DNA from: Stackebrandtia endophytica
Lineage (GTDB): Bacteria; Actinomycetota; Actinomycetes; Mycobacteriales; Micromonosporaceae
NCBI RefSeq assembly: GCF_006716355.1
Contig: NZ_VFOW01000001.1
Location: forward strand, 3,720,001-3,784,000
Reading direction: 5' to 3'
Length of the DNA stretch: 64,000 nt
The notes under the pieces are model-generated. The model was not told the DNA's origin. It saw only the letters and a list, made by a program, of their open reading frames with translations, and did not search any database. The translations under genes and the position numbers were made by a program. Below, one piece after another: positions 62,325 to 64,000 of the stretch. Each line of letters begins with the position of its first letter. Position 1 is the stretch's first letter.

Positions 62325-64000
62325 TCACGCGGGGTCCCGATCGTCGGTGATCTGCAGCGCCTTGCTCAGCAGCGGACTGATGAACTCGGAGTATGTGCTG
62401 GTCATGTGGTGACTGTCTCGATACATGAGGACGTTGCCCAAGACCACCGGGCAGGTGTCGGCGGCGCAGAACCAGGGCAGCGGATCGACGACGGTGACAT
62501 CCTCCGCGTCCAACGCCTCCGTCACCATGTCGCGTCGATCGGGTTGGAGGACCACGTCCGCCTGATCGGCGGTGCACCGTGAGACGCCGTCGAGGTTGGC
62601 GGCGACGCAGTCGGGTACCTTCTCCTCGAAGTTGGGCGTGTCGGCCAGGTAGAACAGTTCGGTGTCGTCGTCGGCGACCGTACGGAACGAGTCGACGAAC
62701 CCGTCCACCCAGACTTGATCGGCGTTCTCCTCCTCGGCGGGGCTACTGGCATCGCTGGTCGCCATCACCACCATGTCGGGTTCGATGTCCTGCATCAGCT
62801 CCAATGACTCGTCCCGCCACTGCTCGCACTCGTCGTAGTCGCGTTTGAACAGTGAGCTGTAGGTGACGACGTCGGACGCGGGACAGGCGCTCTTGGTGAG
62901 ATTGACGAGTTCCCAACCTTGATCGGTCGCAATGGACTCCAAGGCCGGAAACCAATGGGCCGCATGTGAATCCCCGAACAACACCATGGTCTGGTCGGCA
63001 TCGGGGTCGCCGTAACGGCAGGAGGCCTCAGTGGACACCTCGTCGAAGTCCAGGTGGCAGCGATCGGGGTAGGTCCGCGGCAGATCCGCGCCGACCTCGT
63101 CCAACGACGGGGTGAGGTTGACGGGGACGTTTCGGACCCCGGCGGCGGCGGTCAGCGCGTCGGTCAGATCCTCCTGCGTCAATTCGTCCACGGCGATCTC
63201 GGTTTCCTCACCGGTACCGGTGGTGCTGGGCGCCACCAATCCCGCCAGCAGGCTGACGACGACCACCATACTGGACAGAGCGAACCCAAGGCCTATGCCC
63301 CGCCACGGCTTCGATGTCAAAGAACGTCGATGACGAACCGGGTTCTCGATGAGACGATACGAGGCCAGCGAGATCGCCAACCCCAGCAACACCAGCCCCA
63401 GATTCACCGGAACGGAGGCCTCGACTCCCAACGCGTAGGGCCCGATCATCAAGACCGGCCAATGCCACAGATACCAGCCGTACGACAGCTTGCCGATCCA
63501 CTGCATCGGCTTGACACCCAGCAGCGAATGAACCACCGAACCCCGATCGGCGCAACCGGCGGCGATGACCAGGACGGTCCCCGACACCGGCAGCAGCGCC
63601 AGGTAACCGGGAAAGACGGTGGCCCCGTCGAAGAGGACCGCCGCACCGAAGATCAACGCGACACCTACGCCACCCAACGGACCGGCCAGGACCCGCGGAA
63701 TCCGGGTCGCCTGCGCGGCGAACACCGCCAGCAGCGCGCCCAGCGCCAGTTCCCAAGCACGCGTATGGATCCCGAAGTACGCCCATGGAGCCGACGCGCT
63801 GGTTTGAACGACACTCAGATAGAAGGACGACCCGGCCACTGCAACCAGGGCGACCGTGACCGGACCGGTCATCGAACCCCGACGGTGGCGCCACATCACC
63901 GCGATCGACAACAGCAACAACGGCCACACGATGTAGTACTGCTCCTCGACCGCCAAGGACCAGAAATGTTGAAGTGGCGACGGTTCGTCGTCAGAGGCCA
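62325..64000 (-). CDS. OafA-type acyltransferase with SGNH domain (5' end outside window)
   Basis: The frame is open to the window edge (codons up to 63998), so the N-terminus is missing. The visible 558 residues begin SDDEPSPLQHFWSLAVEEQY, the conserved acyltransferase_3 motif, followed by about eight membrane segments. From about 62325 to 63180 the extracellular SGNH hydrolase-like domain shows GDSHAAHWFPAL with the nucleophile Ser and RDSHHMT with the Asp-His pair. OafA/OatA-type enzymes acetylate surface sugars such as peptidoglycan or O-antigen. Its place beside teichoic acid genes suggests acetylation of that polymer or of the wall. An apparent start at 63956 is an internal Met or Val codon. 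Confidence 0.9.
   Translation of the reverse strand, partial: ASDDEPSPLQHFWSLAVEEQYYIVWPLLLLSIAVMWRHRRGSMTGPVTVALVAVAGSSFYLSVVQTSASAPWAYFGIHTRAWELALGALLAVFAAQATRIPRVLAGPLGGVGVALIFGAAVLFDGATVFPGYLALLPVSGTVLVIAAGCADRGSVVHSLLGVKPMQWIGKLSYGWYLWHWPVLMIGPYALGVEASVPVNLGLVLLGLAISLASYRLIENPVRHRRSLTSKPWRGIGLGFALSSMVVVVSLLAGLVAPSTTGTGEETEIAVDELTQEDLTDALTAAAGVRNVPVNLTPSLDEVGADLPRTYPDRCHLDFDEVSTEASCRYGDPDADQTMVLFGDSHAAHWFPALESIATDQGWELVNLTKSACPASDVVTYSSLFKRDYDECEQWRDESLELMQDIEPDMVVMATSDASSPAEEENADQVWVDGFVDSFRTVADDDTELFYLADTPNFEEKVPDCVAANLDGVSRCTADQADVVLQPDRRDMVTEALDAEDVTVVDPLPWFCAADTCPVVLGNVLMYRDSHHMTSTYSEFISPLLSKALQITDDRDPA

Overview
The window is high-GC DNA with dense, codon-biased genes, GTG starts, ATGA/GTGA overlaps, a SARP regulator, an Mce/YrbE transporter, a mycosin protease, an accessory SecA2 and a DUF4229 protein. 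Together these point to a filamentous-type actinomycete. The gene content would fit the Glycomycetales or Micromonosporales, but I cannot fix the genus from sequence alone. Every identification here comes from reading motifs and translated sequence; no database was searched.

Layout. 1-9.5 kb holds envelope and poorly known genes: a zinc-ribbon protein with a Pro/Gly-rich repeat tail (cut by the window edge), an NlpC/P60 peptidase, a small operon led by an MqnE-like protein that lacks the radical-SAM core, a lipoprotein, a YbaB-like protein facing two type VII secretion-like genes, and a degenerate Fic protein divergent from acs. 9.8-16.7 kb has acetyl-CoA synthetase, an epoxide-hydrolase-like enzyme and a sugar ABC importer whose last gene runs into palindromic repeats. 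16.7-21.0 kb has a DUF368 polyprenyl-phosphate carrier and an operon of two LicD-like proteins and a nucleotidyltransferase. 21.5-26.5 kb is rarD and a Leloir galactose operon (DeoR-galT-galE-galK).

26.7-35.9 kb is the conserved core: trpS, a 2H phosphoesterase, a YihY protein, secE-nusG-rplK-rplA, a mycosin, and rplJ-rplL. 36-39 kb is a 998-residue SARP/NB-ARC/TPR regulator. 39.1-47.5 kb is an Mce-type operon with only one MCE subunit, followed by four tandem paralogous lipoprotein genes, the first interrupted by an in-frame TAG. 48-51 kb is a TetR-SecA2 pair with a palindromic operator. 51.2-64 kb is a cell-surface glycopolymer region: nucleotidyltransferase, glycerol-1-phosphate dehydrogenase-like enzyme, polymer-export permease, UDP-sugar dehydrogenase, PIG-L lipoprotein, TagF-like polymerase, CDP-ribitol synthase fusion, and a truncated SGNH acyltransferase.

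How the parts may fit together. The 51-64 kb genes, the LicD operon and the DUF368 carrier all suit synthesis, export, decoration and lipid-carrier recycling of a teichoic-acid-like wall polymer. This is inference from family membership and proximity. The most unusual signals are the deleted MqnE-like gene, the interrupted lipoprotein array behind a minimal Mce operon, an 87-bp element present twice (before rplJ and between two convergent genes), and palindromic repeats that appear to have removed a permease stop codon. No tRNA, rRNA, CRISPR array, transposase or integrase was recognised.
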